Shown piece after piece: positions 10,611-22,640 of a stretch of 64,000 bases of DNA. Source of the DNA: Rhipidocladum racemiflorum (Eukaryota > Streptophyta > Magnoliopsida > Poales > Poaceae); NCBI GenBank assembly GCA_036346355.1, contig CM070572.1, forward strand, positions 39,469,944-39,533,943. Reading direction: 5' to 3'. Below the pieces are notes generated by a model. It saw only the letters and a list, made by a program, of their open reading frames with translations, did no database searches and was not told the DNA's origin. Position 1 is the stretch's first letter. Every line of letters begins with the position of its first letter. A program made the position numbers and the translations under genes.

Positions 10611-12080
10611 ATTTTGAGTAAAAATTAAAGTTATAATGTGGTAAAAGAATCTCGATGATGGGAGACCTTGGCAAAGAGGAGATGAAACTTCACATTTAAG
10701 ATGAGTTATGGGCGATATTAGGCCATTAGGTGGCAAGGAGCATGCCATCGCTGTTGAGGCACACGTTGTTACCAGCAATGGTGGGAAGGTTCTCCATATC
10801 GTTAGACAATGACTAAAGCAGACATGCTGACATCAGTGAAGATGGGATGTCACTGCAGTTAGTGTGGAAGCCACATTATTGAGTTGGCAAATATCCAAGA
10901 AGGGGAGTGACTAACATGCATGGGAGAAGTGGACATAAAAAAATGTAGTATCATGCATGTGTATATACATGCATGCATTATAAATACCAGTATTGGCGTA
11001 CAAAAGCATAGAGTTCAGAGTGGAGATGATGCGGCCGTAGGGAATAGGCTTAGGGCCATTAGAGAGATCATGATGGGTGTCTGCGGCGGGATCGGTGAAG
11101 ATTGTACATGTATGCGTGTTTGATGTCACAATGGTTAGCATTCAACAATAATTAGAGAGAAGTAGAAGATAGCTATGTGGTATAGTATTGCATAGGAAGG
11201 GGTAGCAGGTTCGAGCAGGGATTGATCAATAATTTGGCTTGATGTTGGAGGTTGAAGTAGAAAACCTATGGCGGCGAGAAGAGATAGAAGACACATGGGT
11301 TGGTGTTGCAACCGACGTGTTAGGAAAGACAAGTTTAAGTTAGATCACCCATGATGCATCAACTAACAATATAATTTGCCACACATATGATCAACGTATT
11401 GCTTAAGATTAAATACAGGTACATGTATTTTTGGAAAAGAGTAACTAATGGAGGAAGAATATGGTCATGCAACTACATGATCTATGCAAGATAGAGAGTG
11501 GTTACGTTTAGAAGAACCCCAACAACTTATTATGTTCATTGATTTTGTTCCATCAAAGCTCATATTTTAGTTATGTTCCTCAAGTTGTATTTCCCTTCAA
11601 ATTTCCAGTATCATTTTCAATGTTTATGATGTATTAAAAATCTAAGTAGCTTACAGTATACGCAAATATATTCTAGCCACGTAAATGCATGGGCCACCTT
11701 GTTAGTTACAACAATGTTAAAAGAATCTTTCATGTTCACTTTGAGAGGCCAAAAATTTTCACATTAATCGGGGAAAAAAGCGCACAACTATTATTTTAGT
11801 GGGACCAAATTATAATAGTGAAAAATAATCTAATATATATCAGAGCTGTTATATAATTGCAAAAGAAATGCAACTATATTTTCAACTGTAAGCATTATAG
11901 CTGAGTTGTGTAACAAATACAACTCTATTTCCAAATTTAAATATACTATGGTATGATCAATTTAGCTGGCGTAATTGGGCAAAAAAAATTGGAAAATTCT
12001 GGTATATTGTAATAAAAAATAATCCGTTCCACGCAGAGCCTAAACTCAAAACCACAGTAGAAGTATATTGACTACTCGTT
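10611..12080. other. Unassigned intergenic stretch
   Basis: The 10640-11340 portion is less AT-rich and contains 'gagaccttggcaaagaggag' -like text, with open frames on both strands but none with recognisable domains. The 11340-12080 portion is AT-rich with no gene. A block at 11741-11775 resembles 9437-9472 ('cacattaatcgg'). Confidence 0.35.
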
Positions 12081-12089
12081 TTGACTCAG

Positions 12090-12527
12090 GAGCAAGGTTC
12101 AAAATCCAGGCGGAATTTTAGAAATTTTGTCTAAGATTTTGGATTTTAGTAGGGGATGAGATCCTAAATCCTAGCTAAATAAAAATTTTAAAAAAAAAAT
12201 CAAATTGCTATAGTGATTTCAGAAATTTTAACAAAATTTCGCCAAATTTTGCCGAAATCTAAGGTTTTTTTTTTACCGGATTTGGCCCATTAACCCTGAA
12301 GAAAGTCATCTTACATGAAAATTTGTTGAAAAACTGAATTTTTGAGATATTTTATAATTTTGACAGAAGCACTGTCAGATTTTTATAAAATTGCACAAGC
12401 TCGATAATGCTTTAAAAAATTTATGGTACTATCTTTAGTAGTGCATGATCATAAAAAAATTTCAAAATAATTTAAATATATTTTTTATATTTAAAAAATA
12501 AAAAATAGGATGAACAAAACTGAGAAA
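12090..12527. repeat. AT-rich degenerate repeat, left partner of 20977-22010
   Basis: The left edge 'ggagcaaggttcaaaatcc' is the imperfect reverse complement of 'atttgaaactttgctcc' near 21980-21996. Further in, 'gcactgtcagatttttataaaatt' is a direct relative of text at 20993, 21191 and 21497. The two partners flank the CACTA element at 12528-20976, so they look like one older repeat host split by that insertion. Confidence 0.5.
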
Positions 12528-13060
12528 CACTATTGTAGAATGGTACGACATTATCGCTTAACCTGTGTCGGTTCCCAACTTTTCAAGAAAAAACAGATTA
12601 TGATATATGTACTGTAATTTGTGTTTTTGGAAACAGGGTCATCACAATCGGTTCTAGAACCGATTGTGATGATCACCCCTCATCACAATCGATTCTAGAT
12701 TAGAACTGATTGTGATTACAATCCTTATCACAATCGGTTCTAATTTAGAATCGATTGTGATGTGCCTCTTTAGGTTTTATATACCCTCGGGATGAACTCT
12801 CCTCTGTTGGTGTTCTAGAGGAAAAAAGCATCATTGCTCCAAAAAAACAGAATATACTCTGGTTGAAACTTAGACTTGGGTGAGAATATATGAAATCCTT
12901 GAGGATGTGTGTTTAGAGTGTAAGTTGAAGCCCTAACTTGAGGAGATTTTTTCCTCTATTTTTTTTTCTTATTTATGGTTTTCTTCAAAAGGTGAGCATT
13001 CCTTCAAATCCCTTCAATTTTGCTTTAAGAAATTCAATTTTGATTTGGTGAATGTGTTAC
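12528..13060 (+). mobile_element. CACTA element B: 5' region with subterminal array and promoter
   Basis: Alternating direct and inverted units of 'catcacaatcggttctag' / 'gaaccgattgtgatga' occupy about 12637-12765. The same units recur at 20762-20900, before a CACTA-type 3' end, so these are the two subterminal regions of one element. A TATA-like 'ttttatatacc' (about 12776) and a leader follow. A weak terminus CACTATTGTAGAA lies at 12528. It matches the 3' end (CACTACTACAGGAA in reverse complement) poorly, and no 3-bp duplication is seen, so the left boundary is uncertain. Confidence 0.55.
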
Positions 13061-13379
13061 ATGTCATTAGTGCTATGGTTGAAACCAATATCAATGAGAA
13101 ATTAAGAAATCCTCAAGGATGGGTGTTAAGAGGGTACCATTGAACTCCTAGCTTGAGGAAATTTCCCCTCATTTGTGATTTTCTTCAAAATGTGAGCATT
13201 CCTTCAAATCCCTTCAATTTTGTACTAGGAATTAAATTCAATTAAATTTAAATTCCTTCATAATATAATATAAGATTTCTCAGCTTTTATCCATTGTTAG
13301 AATTTTTTGAATAAATACAACATTCAATTTGCAGACAGAGTAGTAAAGATTTCACAAAAAAAAACTTAGGAGTAAGAGA
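13061..13379 (+). repeat. Duplicated leader segment in CACTA B
   Basis: The block 'aaggtgagcattccttcaaatcccttcaattttg' at about 12989-13022 recurs at 13190-13223. The neighbouring 'gaaatcctcaaggatgggtgttaaga' text echoes 12890-12925. This is a direct repeat of about 200-bp period. It probably reflects slippage or tandem duplication within the leader or first intron of the element's first gene. No transposase frame survives here. Confidence 0.5.
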
Positions 13380-13645
13380 ACCCCATTGCAATCTGTTCTC
13401 TTGAAGAACCGACACAAATAATGCATCATTGCAATCGGTATGATTAAAAAATTGACACAAATGCTGGTACTCATTGCAATCGCTTCTCATGAAGAACCGA
13501 CACAAATGCTAGTACTCATTACAACCGGTTCTCTGGAGAAACTAATACAAATGATATTCCCTCAAAACAATCAGTTGGTAATTAGAATCGACACAAAATG
13601 TACAATGCAGTCAGTTCTACGATAGAACCAACACAAATAGAGGCA
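13380..13645 (+). repeat. Second, internal repeat array of CACTA B
   Basis: Five to six units of the type 'cattgcaatcggttctc...gaagaaccgacacaaatg' occur. The core 'caatcggttct' matches the end arrays, but the other arm differs (ACACAAAT instead of GTGATGA). A GC-rich leader-like segment follows (13640-13960). This parallels the internal array of the element at 22093-33591. It could also be the end of a second, truncated relative. Confidence 0.55.
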
Positions 13646-14300
13646 TAAGAGCGGCAGCAATAACTTGATGAAAACCTAACTCCTCGGTCCTCATTTGACA
13701 CAAGCTCGGCACTACCAGCCCAGTCCACTCCCACACCCGATAGCTTCCCTCACACTCTGCGTGCCCCACACAAGAAACTTCATTCGCTCTGCTCCGCGTC
13801 GCCGCTTGGATGGCCATGCACATCCTTCCTGGCCAGCCACAACCTCCTCCTCCGTACACTCGTCCGTCACTCTGCTAACCAGAGTGCTCCACGCTACGCG
13901 CCTTCTGGAGATCGGCAGCCTTCCTACCCTCTGCGACCTCGAGTTGGACGGATACTAAATCAGGAGAGGAGGGAGGCACCGGGACACAACAAAAAATCCC
14001 CAATCAATCCACACGCCAATCCACTTACTGGCCCCCACCCATCAACGCTGTAGGTCACGGCGGTGTCCCCTGGATGCATCGGCAGCGGCGCATGGTTATG
14101 CCGATAGGATCCCAGGTCGGTGGCCCTGCTTCCTCACTCCTTCCTTGTGTGCCCTCTTCTCCCCCAATTTGGGTCTCGACGCAGGAGAGGTCGAGAAGTG
14201 CATGATTGAATTCTGAACCAAGGAAGCAGCTTGTTATGGAAGCCACTAAGAGGAGGGAGCAGGGTGGTGAAGAGGCCAAAGAACAGAATGAAAAACAATG
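13646..14300 (+). other. GC-rich leader/exon-like segment downstream of internal array
   Basis: Composition changes sharply to C-rich text with open frames on both strands. None has a recognisable domain. Its position just after a repeat array suggests the 5' exon of a transposon gene. The coding content is not supported. Confidence 0.35.
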
Positions 14301-15260
14301 AGATTTCAGTGTTTTGCTACTGATATTAAGGTTTTCAATTTTTCAACCCAATGCTAAATTACCGATACCAATGTTCTTTCATTCGACATAGTTTTTGTTG
14401 CTTGATGAAATTTATTTATGTATAGGATCTTCACAATAATACCCACCATATCATATCAGTGAATGCGTGTAGTCACTTCAGATCTCAAGCTATTATTAAG
14501 TAGGTATGTACAACATGTTTTCCCTTATGGAAGTGTGTAATTTTTTTGTTCATTCTGGGAAAAAGGTATAAATATGACATGAAGTATGGTTCCAAATTTT
14601 TAGACTCGGATCTAAGATTCTTGGGTTGCTTGACAACTGTGGTACAAGTTAGCCAATAACGCAGTAGTAGCAGACTAGAAGGTATGGCTCTCATTTGTGC
14701 TAAAATAATGAAGTGTGCAGTATGTTATGATGGAGGTAATGTAGGATATGTGCAATTTGCCAATTGCAAAACCCCATTAAGATACATGATTGAAAACCTA
14801 ATAAAATTAACACTAGCTTATTATGTTTCTCGATCTTGGCATAACATTACTTACCATCTTTCCCTTGAATTTTGTGTCATTAGCTCTATAAATGAAGGGG
14901 ATTCCTTACTGTCAGTGATCTTACTCTGAGGAAAATGATATGATACGGCAACTTGTTGGCAAGTCAACTTGCTGTTAGTTAATGACTTTTCTGAGTTTCT
15001 TTGTCTTCCTTCATCGATGAAATCTGTGATATAGTCACCATTTTCTTGGTTTGTTGTGCAGGTGTTCCTATGTTCGTTCTGGTAGGCTTCTAGAATACTT
15101 TCATGTATATTTTGGTCGTCACTCATGAAGACTTCTGACGCACTCCGCAAGTTCGGGTTTAATGTAATTATTGAAATAATGACTTTTCAGTGTTCTGCTA
15201 CTGATATTAAGGTTTCCAATTTTCTTCAATCCAGCACTACACTTGCCGTATCACATCAAT
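14301..15260. repeat. Diverged internal duplication in CACTA B, with a coding-like minus-strand frame
   Basis: The block 'tactgatattaaggtttt' with its neighbours (14304-14345) recurs at 15182-15235. 'ctttcccttgaattt' with 'gggattcc' (14856-14905) recurs at 19519-19570, beyond the nested LTRs. So the body of the element carries a diverged duplication. An open frame on the minus strand (15150-14851) encodes a hydrophilic, acidic stretch beginning MRSASEVFMSDDQNIHES. I do not recognise it, and it may be a transposon exon. Confidence 0.4.
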
Positions 15261-15265
15261 TTTCT

Positions 15266-18200
15266 TGTGACACTACGGAATGCCGAAACTTTATAAAATG
15301 TGAAATTATAGATTGTGACATTACAAAATGTGAATTTTGGAGATTTAACTATGGTATGTGTTTAGTCGCGTTTTCGGGCCGATTTCGGGAGTTCGGGCCT
15401 TTTCGGGGCGAATTGGGCCTTAGGGGGGACCCCACTTGGGCCAAAGGTGGGGGTTTCCCGGCCCATGAGGGGGAGGAGGGCAGCATGACCTGCCATGCGC
15501 CCCCCCACAGCCCTTGTGCGCCCCACCTCTCCCCTTTTGCAAACCCTAGCCGCCACACCTCTCATCTCCCTCCTAGCCGCCCCATCTCCTCTCCCCATTG
15601 CGCCACCACCCCCTCCACCACATCTCCTGTGACACCACGGAGTGTCGTAACTTTATTTAACATGTTTGATATGGTCAAAAACAGTATGAGATGTGGAAAT
15701 AAGGTTAAAACCATAAGGTTTGGAGGTTTATAACGTTTCCGGGCCGTTTCCGGGGTTTTGGGCCTTCCCGGGGGATTTTGGGCCTTAAAGGGGGGGTTGT
15801 GGGCTTTGGTGGGATGGATTAGGACTCCTTGTAGGACTAGGATTCAGAGTGGGGGCTAGTAAAAGGGCTCCCTCCCTGCCCCCTTGTGCCCCATAGCCCC
15901 ATTGGTGCGCCCCCACCAATCCCCCTAGCCATAGCCTCCTCCCCCCTCACCCCTCTAGCCGTGCGCCCCCTTGCCCTTGCCCTCTCCACCTCCCCACCAC
16001 CTCTCCTCCACCCCCTTGCTGCCCTAGGGTGGCCTCCCCACCCCTGCATCCTCGTGGATCCATCCAAGGAGCGAGGAGCGAGGAGCGAGGAGATCCATTG
16101 GAGTTTTCGGGCGTCGGGCAAAGGTATGATCATGGGGTTCCCTGGGATTGATCTAGGTACTGTTATTAAGGTGATTATCAAGTTTTTATATCAATTGGTG
16201 GTGCTGGATTGGAGTAATTTGGGTTAGATCTAGACGTTGCCTCGTTTCTGTTTTGGGATAGCATGAGCAGTCGACGTAGGGTTCCTGTTTTCACCAATTT
16301 ATAGTTCTAATCTGACTGTACGGACTTTTAAGAAGTTGTAGATAATTTCATTATCTTTCCGTGCATATAAAGAACGTTAAATTCCGCCCAGCCGTTTGAA
16401 AGTTATGACTATTTTACCGAGCGTATTAAAATCTGTGATGCGATTGGAACAGATCTCGGTAATCTATAGATTAAACAACTTTAGAGGCCGAATCAGTCTT
16501 TCCTTATACCTAGAGAAAGTTGGGAAATTTCCTAAGATACGCGAGGATGTACTCGTTTAATTGATTCGGAGTCCCAGAGCCCAAGTTATGCCTTTTGCAA
16601 GGCTGCTGTCCCGCCGGGACAGAACCTCTGTTTTTAGGTTTTGCGAGTCATTGGCAATGTCGGGGTAGATGAGGGTTTGCGTACTGTTCTGTGGTTATGA
16701 TTGTGAGTGTGTGATACCTATGTACAGGTGGTGCGACCCCGGGAGTGCCCTCTACTTCCCGCCAATCCGTTGCACGTGGTTGAGGCAAGTGTGTTGTGAT
16801 GGATAGCGAGTTGTAGGTTGCATGTTGAGATTAGATGGAATTGTCTACATGATATATGTCCACTTGCCATGTTTTAATGATTGCTATGATATGATGAGCA
16901 TGTTTAAGATGTTATGATGCCATGTGTTAATACATGAGTTTTATATGATGTTGGCATGCTTGCATACATGACATGTTACATGGCCCGGGCGGTGAGAAAG
17001 TCATTAACTAATCCGGGAAGGTCGGTGAAAAAGTTATGACTAATCCGGAGAGCCAATAGAGTAAGTCCTACATCGTGATTCCATCTACCGTGGGTTGTGG
17101 AAGCGAGGAGTAGGCACCCTCCATCTTCGGGATGGAAGGGGGGAGAGGGTGCACACCGACGGGTGTGTACTCAACCATACCGGTATGAGTTTCCAAGGAG
17201 ACATGAGCATTGCATTACATCGCATACATATTGATGATGACAATGTTAAGTGTTTATGAATAAGATGATTTACATGATGGGAGATGTTATTGCCATGTTG
17301 TTGTTCTTGTTGTCCATTGCAATATGCTTGCTGAGTTTCGAACTCACGCTTGTGTTTTCTTGTTGTTTTAGGTACCATGAGATCGGCATGCGGGGAAGGG
17401 AAATAGTCACACGCCCACACGTAGCTTCACCATAATGATTCCACAAGTCATTCTATTAGTTTGATAATAAATTGCGTGTGATGATCATTGCTTTAATGTT
17501 TAGCTTTACTATTTGAGAGTTTATTTGTTCATTTGACATTTGGGAGACATTAAGTGCTTGTTGTTAGACTTATATTGCCGTTAAGTATTTAATAATTGCT
17601 GTTTTAGATGTCTTTCATATTGCCTTACATTGCTATAATATTGTTGATTCTTCGTAGCATGTTAAAACAAAGGAGATGCTGCCGAAATCTCGGTTTTTAG
17701 CATATGTATCCTTGCTGGAATTTATGATAAATGGTTGTATTTAGATGTTGGTTAGCTTATGTTTGGTAGCATTCGGGCATATTAAATGCCGGGGTGTTAC
17801 ATCTCCACCTCCCTTGCTGCCCCTAGGGGAGTTCTCCACCTCACCAACCAGAAGATCCATCCATTGGAGCGCTCCGCGATGAGGAGATCCGGTGGATTTG
17901 GAGCGAGGAAGGAGATCGAACGAACCGGGAGGAGATCCGTTGGGTTTTCGTTCGTCGAGCGAAGGTATGGCCACGGGGATCCTTGGGGTTGGTCTAGGTT
18001 CTGTTCTAAGGGTTAATATCATGTTTTTAGTCAATTGGTGGTGCTGTAATTGGGTAGATTAGATGAAATCTAGAGTTTGCCACGTTCTCTGTTTCGGGCA
18101 GCATGAGCAGTCGACCTAGGGTTTGGCTTTTCGCCAATTTAGAGTCAGAATTTGGTCGTCCGCCTGTTGAAGACGTTGTAGGTAACTTCAATACCTTTCA

Positions 18201-19495
18201 TTGGGTATAAAGAACGTCTAATTCCGCCCAGCCGTTTGAAAGTTATGCTCGTTTTACCGAACGTATTAAAAACTGTGATGTAATTGGAACAGATCACAGT
18301 ATTCTGTAGATTAACGGGACAGAACCTCTGTTTTTGGATTGTGCGAGTAGTTTGCGAAGTCGGGGTAGAAGAGTGTTTGCGCATTGTTTTGTGGGCATGA
18401 TTTTGAGTGTGTGGTGCCTTTGTGCAGGTGGTGTGACCCCGGGGGTGCCCTCTACTTCTCGTCAATCAGTCGCCCGTGGTTGAGGCAAGTGTATTGGAAT
18501 GGGTAGCGGGTTGTAGTTTGCTAGATTGGTTGAGATTGAAATTGAATATATGATATGTTCACATGCCATGCTTTAATGATTGCCATTGATATGATGAATA
18601 TGCTTATTATGTTATGATGCCATGTGTTAATGTACAAGTTATTTATGATGTTGGCATGATTGCATACATGGCATGATACATGCCCCGGGCGGTGAGAAAG
18701 TCATAACTAGTCCGGGGAAGGTCGGTGAGAAAGTTATGACTATTCCGAAGAGCCAATGAGTAAGTCCTACATCGTGATTCCATCCACCGCGATGTATGGA
18801 AGCGAGGAGTAGGCACCCTCCATCTTCGGGATGGAAGGGGGGAGAGGGTGCACACCGACGGGTGTGTACTTAACCATACCGGTATGAGTTTCCAGGAGAC
18901 ATGTGCATCGCATCGCATTGCATACATGATGATGATGATATTGATATGTGATCATGAATAAGATGATAGACATGATGTGAGTTGTTGTAGCCAAGTAATT
19001 GTTCTTTTGTACCATTGCAATATACTTGCTGAGTGTTGAACTCACGCTTGTGCTTTCTTGTTGTTTTAGGTACCATGAAACCGGCATACGGGGAAGGGCA
19101 TTAGCTACACATCTACACGTAGCTCCACACTTATAGACAATTTATTCATCTTGGTCATGATAATAAGAGTAGTGCCATGCAACTTGGTGCAATGGTTAAT
19201 TTGTGTGCTTGGTTTCCTCATTTACTTCGTTTGGCTCATGAGATGGTTGAAATCTTTATTCTAGGCTTATACTGCTGCTAGAACCCTTGTTATTGATGAT
19301 TTAGATGTCATTCTTTATACTATATCCTGTGATCATATTGTTGTTGCTTCAATTCATGGAAAAAAAGGAGATGCTATCGAAATTTTCGGTTTTAGCATTT
19401 ACTCCTTTGCTGTAATTTATCTTAATTTATGGTATTTAGATGTTGTTTAGCCTATGTTTGGTAGCATTCGGGCATACTAGATGCCGGGTGTTACA
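15266..19495 (+). mobile_element. Outer solo LTR (about 2.05 kb), TSD TTTCT, split by a second copy
   Basis: The LTR starts TGTGACACTACGG at 15266 and ends GGGTGTTACA at 19495. The 5-bp repeat TTTCT flanks it at 15261-15265 and 19496-19500. The 5' 362 bp (15266-15627) and the 3' 1689 bp (17807-19495) together make one LTR. The middle is occupied by another LTR of the same family. No internal domain remains, so this is a solo LTR formed by recombination. It sits inside CACTA B. GC-rich open frames near 15350-15600 are LTR text. Confidence 0.88.
15628..17801 (+). mobile_element. Inner solo LTR (2174 bp), TSD TCTCC, inserted in an LTR of its own family
   Basis: It starts TGTGACACCACGG and ends GGGGTGTTACA. 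TCTCC flanks it at 15623-15627 and 17802-17806. Its sequence matches the outer LTR over the shared portions, for example 'gcattcgggcat', 'agaacctctgtttttgg' and 'gtgcacaccgacgggtgtgtact'. No gag-pol is present. Confidence 0.9.
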
Positions 19496-19500
19496 TTTCT

Positions 19501-20760
19501 TTAATAGTACTTACCCCTCTTTCCCTTGAATTTTACATTGTCAGCTCTATCTATGAAAGGGATTCCCAACTGTGAGTGATCATGCTCTCAAGAAATTGAT
19601 GTGATAGGGCAAGTCACCTACTATTCAATCATACACGAATGGAATGCAAAGGGCATGCATGTGAATTTTGTTTAAAATTTAAAACGGGAGAAACAAAAAG
19701 ATGATTGTATTAAATCTTGATTCATATAGGTAGATAATTCATAATTAAACCTTGAATACCAATTGTTTCAATTTGACCATCTTAACTCTCTTAGAGTTGT
19801 TGGTATGCTTATATCTATGATACATATTTTCAAAAATTAGGAGAATCTTATAGGAATCACATAGTCCATTACGTTCCGTATTAGCTAGTTTATCTTTAGA
19901 GAACATAAGGTGGTTTAGGGTCACAATTCAGTGATGTGTGTTTACGATCTTGATGTTTTTGGATCAGATTGGATCAAGGTGTGTTTACGATCTTGAATTG
20001 TGTTGTGAAGGTTTTCATTTCAGATTTGCATTCCAAATGATGCAAATGTCATTTACCCTTTGTAGATCTTCTACATACAGTGCTTCTCAGTAAGTTACTG
20101 AATTGACTAGAACTTCTACATACTATGACATTATATGATTTTAGTTTTCACGTATTATTTGTCATTTATCCTTAGCAGATCTTACAGAAATATTGTTATC
20201 TTGGTAAAAAAAAAGCCAAGCAGTCCAGGACATGATTTGCATTTCAAAGTTCAATTGATACGAATGTCATCGTACTACTGCTTAGTAAGTAATTGAACTG
20301 ACCAGAGCTTTCGAATAGCATACATGGAAATTACCTTTGTTAATTTTGTCATTTTCTTTCCTCAGTCTAGTAAACACATTGGATTTTTATGGTGCCCCAA
20401 CCCAATGCAGTGTATCTTAACACTACAGAAGATCTCCATTTTATGAATGATATGCTAACCAATTCTCCATTTAAAATGCTCCAGTACTACAGGTGGACTT
20501 GGACCTCACAATATAACTTACTAACCTCATGTGTTTTCTTAATTATGCAAAATAATAGCTAAAGATGGATATTAAATATGAACGAAATGCACCTAACCTC
20601 ATGTTTTTCCTTAGTTATGCTGACAGTTTTTTATTGTTCTTATACATTCATTTCATCATCTAAAAAGAATATACATTCATTTAGGCCTAAATCTATATAG
20701 ACTGTAGAGTGTATTATAAAAGAAGCCTAAATGAGGTAGAATTTCCAAGCATACCATCAT
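19501..20760. other. Remainder of CACTA B body, no supported gene
   Basis: AT-rich sequence with repeated short blocks ('gtgtttacgatcttga' at 19938 and 19980; 'agtaagttactgaattgac' -type text at 20090 and 20285). No transposase domain can be read. It resembles decayed intronic sequence. Confidence 0.4.
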
Positions 20761-20761
20761 G

Positions 20762-20976
20762 TCATCATAATCGGTTCTAGCTAAGAATCGATTGTGATGA
20801 CCCCTTCGTCACAATCAGTTCTGAGGTAGAACCGATTGTGATGACCATATTATCACTATCACACGAAAATTGATTGTGATAATGCCTCCTCATCACTGTC
20901 TAAAGACTTTGTATCGCCATCAAAACTGATTATAATGACGAAAAAGAACTGATTGACGTATATTCCTGTAGTAGTG
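20762..20976 (-). mobile_element. 3' subterminal array and terminus of CACTA B
   Basis: Units 'catcataatcggttctag' / 'gaaccgattgtgatga' are followed by the end 'attcctgtagtagtg', whose reverse complement is CACTACTACAGGAAT. This is a canonical CACTA terminus. Confidence 0.7.
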
Positions 20977-22010
20977 TAGTAACCTTGTCAGAATTTTATA
21001 AATTTTCTCATGTATGATCATGATCCAAAAATTTTATGAGAGTTTAATAATTGTCTCAATACCATTCTCTAAAATTTCCAAAAATTTTAAACTTTTTTAT
21101 TTTCTCAAAAAAAAAAAACTATGGAAGCATTGAACTTCATTTGTTATATTTCAAAAATCAAAAACAAAAAGAACATAGGTACAATGCTCTTGTAAGAATT
21201 TTATAAATTCATTGGGGTGTGATGATGAACAAAAATTTTTATGAGAGCTTAATAATTTCATTAGCACCCTTTTGTAAAAGTTTCAAAAATTCTAAACCTT
21301 TTTTGGTTGCTTAAGCAAATCTATATATTAGCACTGATAGAATTTTTGTAACTTCTTGAAACTTGATCATCATATGAAATTTTTTTGAAAAAAAAATATG
21401 ATTCATTAGGACCATACAATTTTTTTTTAGAATTTTCTAACTTGATTTGAACCATTTTTCGTTAGTTTGAAATTTGTTGGCCAGCTTTCGATAGCACTGT
21501 CCGAATTTTTGAAAATTCCTCAAGCTTGATCATCATTTGGACTTTTTATGGAAACATTATTGATGTGTCAAGACCATCCACAAAAATGTTTAGAATTTTC
21601 TAACATGTTTTGCACCATTTTTCATTCAGTTGAAATTTGTTGGTCAGCCTTTTAACAGGACAGTAGCACCGTCAAAATTTTTAAAAAAATTTCAGGCTTG
21701 ATCATCATCTAAAATTTTTATGGGAACATTATTGATGGGTCAGGATCATCCACAAATAATTTCAAAAAATTTTAATGTCATTTGAACCGTTTTTTGTCTG
21801 GTTGAAATTTAACGAGATTTCGGCAATTTCGGACGAAATTTTGGTTTTTGACCGAAATCTCGGTCCAAAAAAATCCAGATTTGAATTTTACTTTTTTTTT
21901 GGTTTCGTTCGGATTTTGTCCGAAATAACAAGATTTTCGATGAAATTTTGGATGGTAACGAGATGTGAACAAAAATAAAATTTGAAACTTTGCTCCGGAG
22001 TCCCTTCAGA
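20977..22010. repeat. AT-rich degenerate repeat, right partner of 12090-12527
   Basis: A unit of roughly 160-200 bp recurs. It contains 'ctgtccgaatttttgaaaatt', 'cttgatcatcat', 'tttttatgggaacattattgatg', and 'gaaccatttttc.tt.agttgaaattt'. It then runs into text of the type 'ccgaaatctcggtc' and the edge 'ctttgctcc'. There is no convincing protein; short open frames at 21775-21978 are by-products. Confidence 0.5.
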
Positions 22011-22124
22011 GTGACTTAATAGCTAGGAATCAATGTAATTATTTCCAGATTCCATGCATGTTCCAAACTGAGGCCCAAGCGGTTTATATGAATACTACTA
22101 CAAAACTGCAAATTGGAGACGCCC

Positions 22125-22500
22125 TATTAGTGGCGGTTTGTTTGGAACCGCCACTAATATGAGTATCAGTGGCGGTTCTTAAGTGCAAACCGGTGCTAGG
22201 ATCATTAGTGACGGTGTTTGTTCCGAACCGCCACAGATAGTGGACTATTAGTGGCGGTTTAGGGTTAAAACCGCCACAGATAGTGGACTATTAGTGGCGG
22301 TTATAACCACAAACCGCCACTGATAGTCCACTATCTGTGGCGGTTCGTAAGAAAAACCGTCACTGATATGTAGGTATTATCAGTGGCGGTTGGAGGACAA
22401 AACCGTCACTGATAATTAGCTTATTTGTGGCGGTTCTAAACAAAAACCGCCACAAATACAGTTATCTGTGGCGGTTTTTGTTTAGAACTGCCACAAATAA
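22125..22500. repeat. 5' subterminal array of CACTA C
   Basis: About eleven units of 'tatcagtggcggtt' or its complement 'aaccgccactgata', often paired head-to-head so that each pair can form a hairpin. In the maize En/Spm paradigm such subterminal motifs bind TNPA. That role is inferred here. Confidence 0.85.
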
Positions 22501-22640
22501 AACCCCCTATATATACTAGTCGCTACAGCACTGTACAGGAGCTCATGGTCATCTTCCTCCCCGAGAAGAAAAGCAAAATTTCAGATCTGAGATTTTGTTT
22601 GCAAAGAAACTTGAGTTTTTACTTCGTAGGGTTGTTCCAA
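22501..22640 (+). promoter_or_regulatory. Promoter and leader of the CACTA C first gene
   Basis: The array runs straight into 'aaaaccccctatatatac', a TATA box at about 22509. After it comes a leader ('cagcactgtacaggagctc') with a likely donor ('ccaag|gtgagt') at about 22641. No other gene lies between it and the TNP2 frame. Confidence 0.6.

Noticed and set aside
15349..16227. Open frames of 69-202 codons
   Set aside because: They are located inside solo LTRs and cross the LTR edge. They are not genes.
21775..21978. Phe/Lys-rich frames on both strands
   Set aside because: They are products of the AT-rich degenerate repeat and mirror each other across strands.
22125..22500. CRISPR-like regularly spaced palindromic repeats
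   Set aside because: Units vary, face each other and lie at the end of a transposon with TSD GAA. They are CACTA subterminal repeats in a plant genome.
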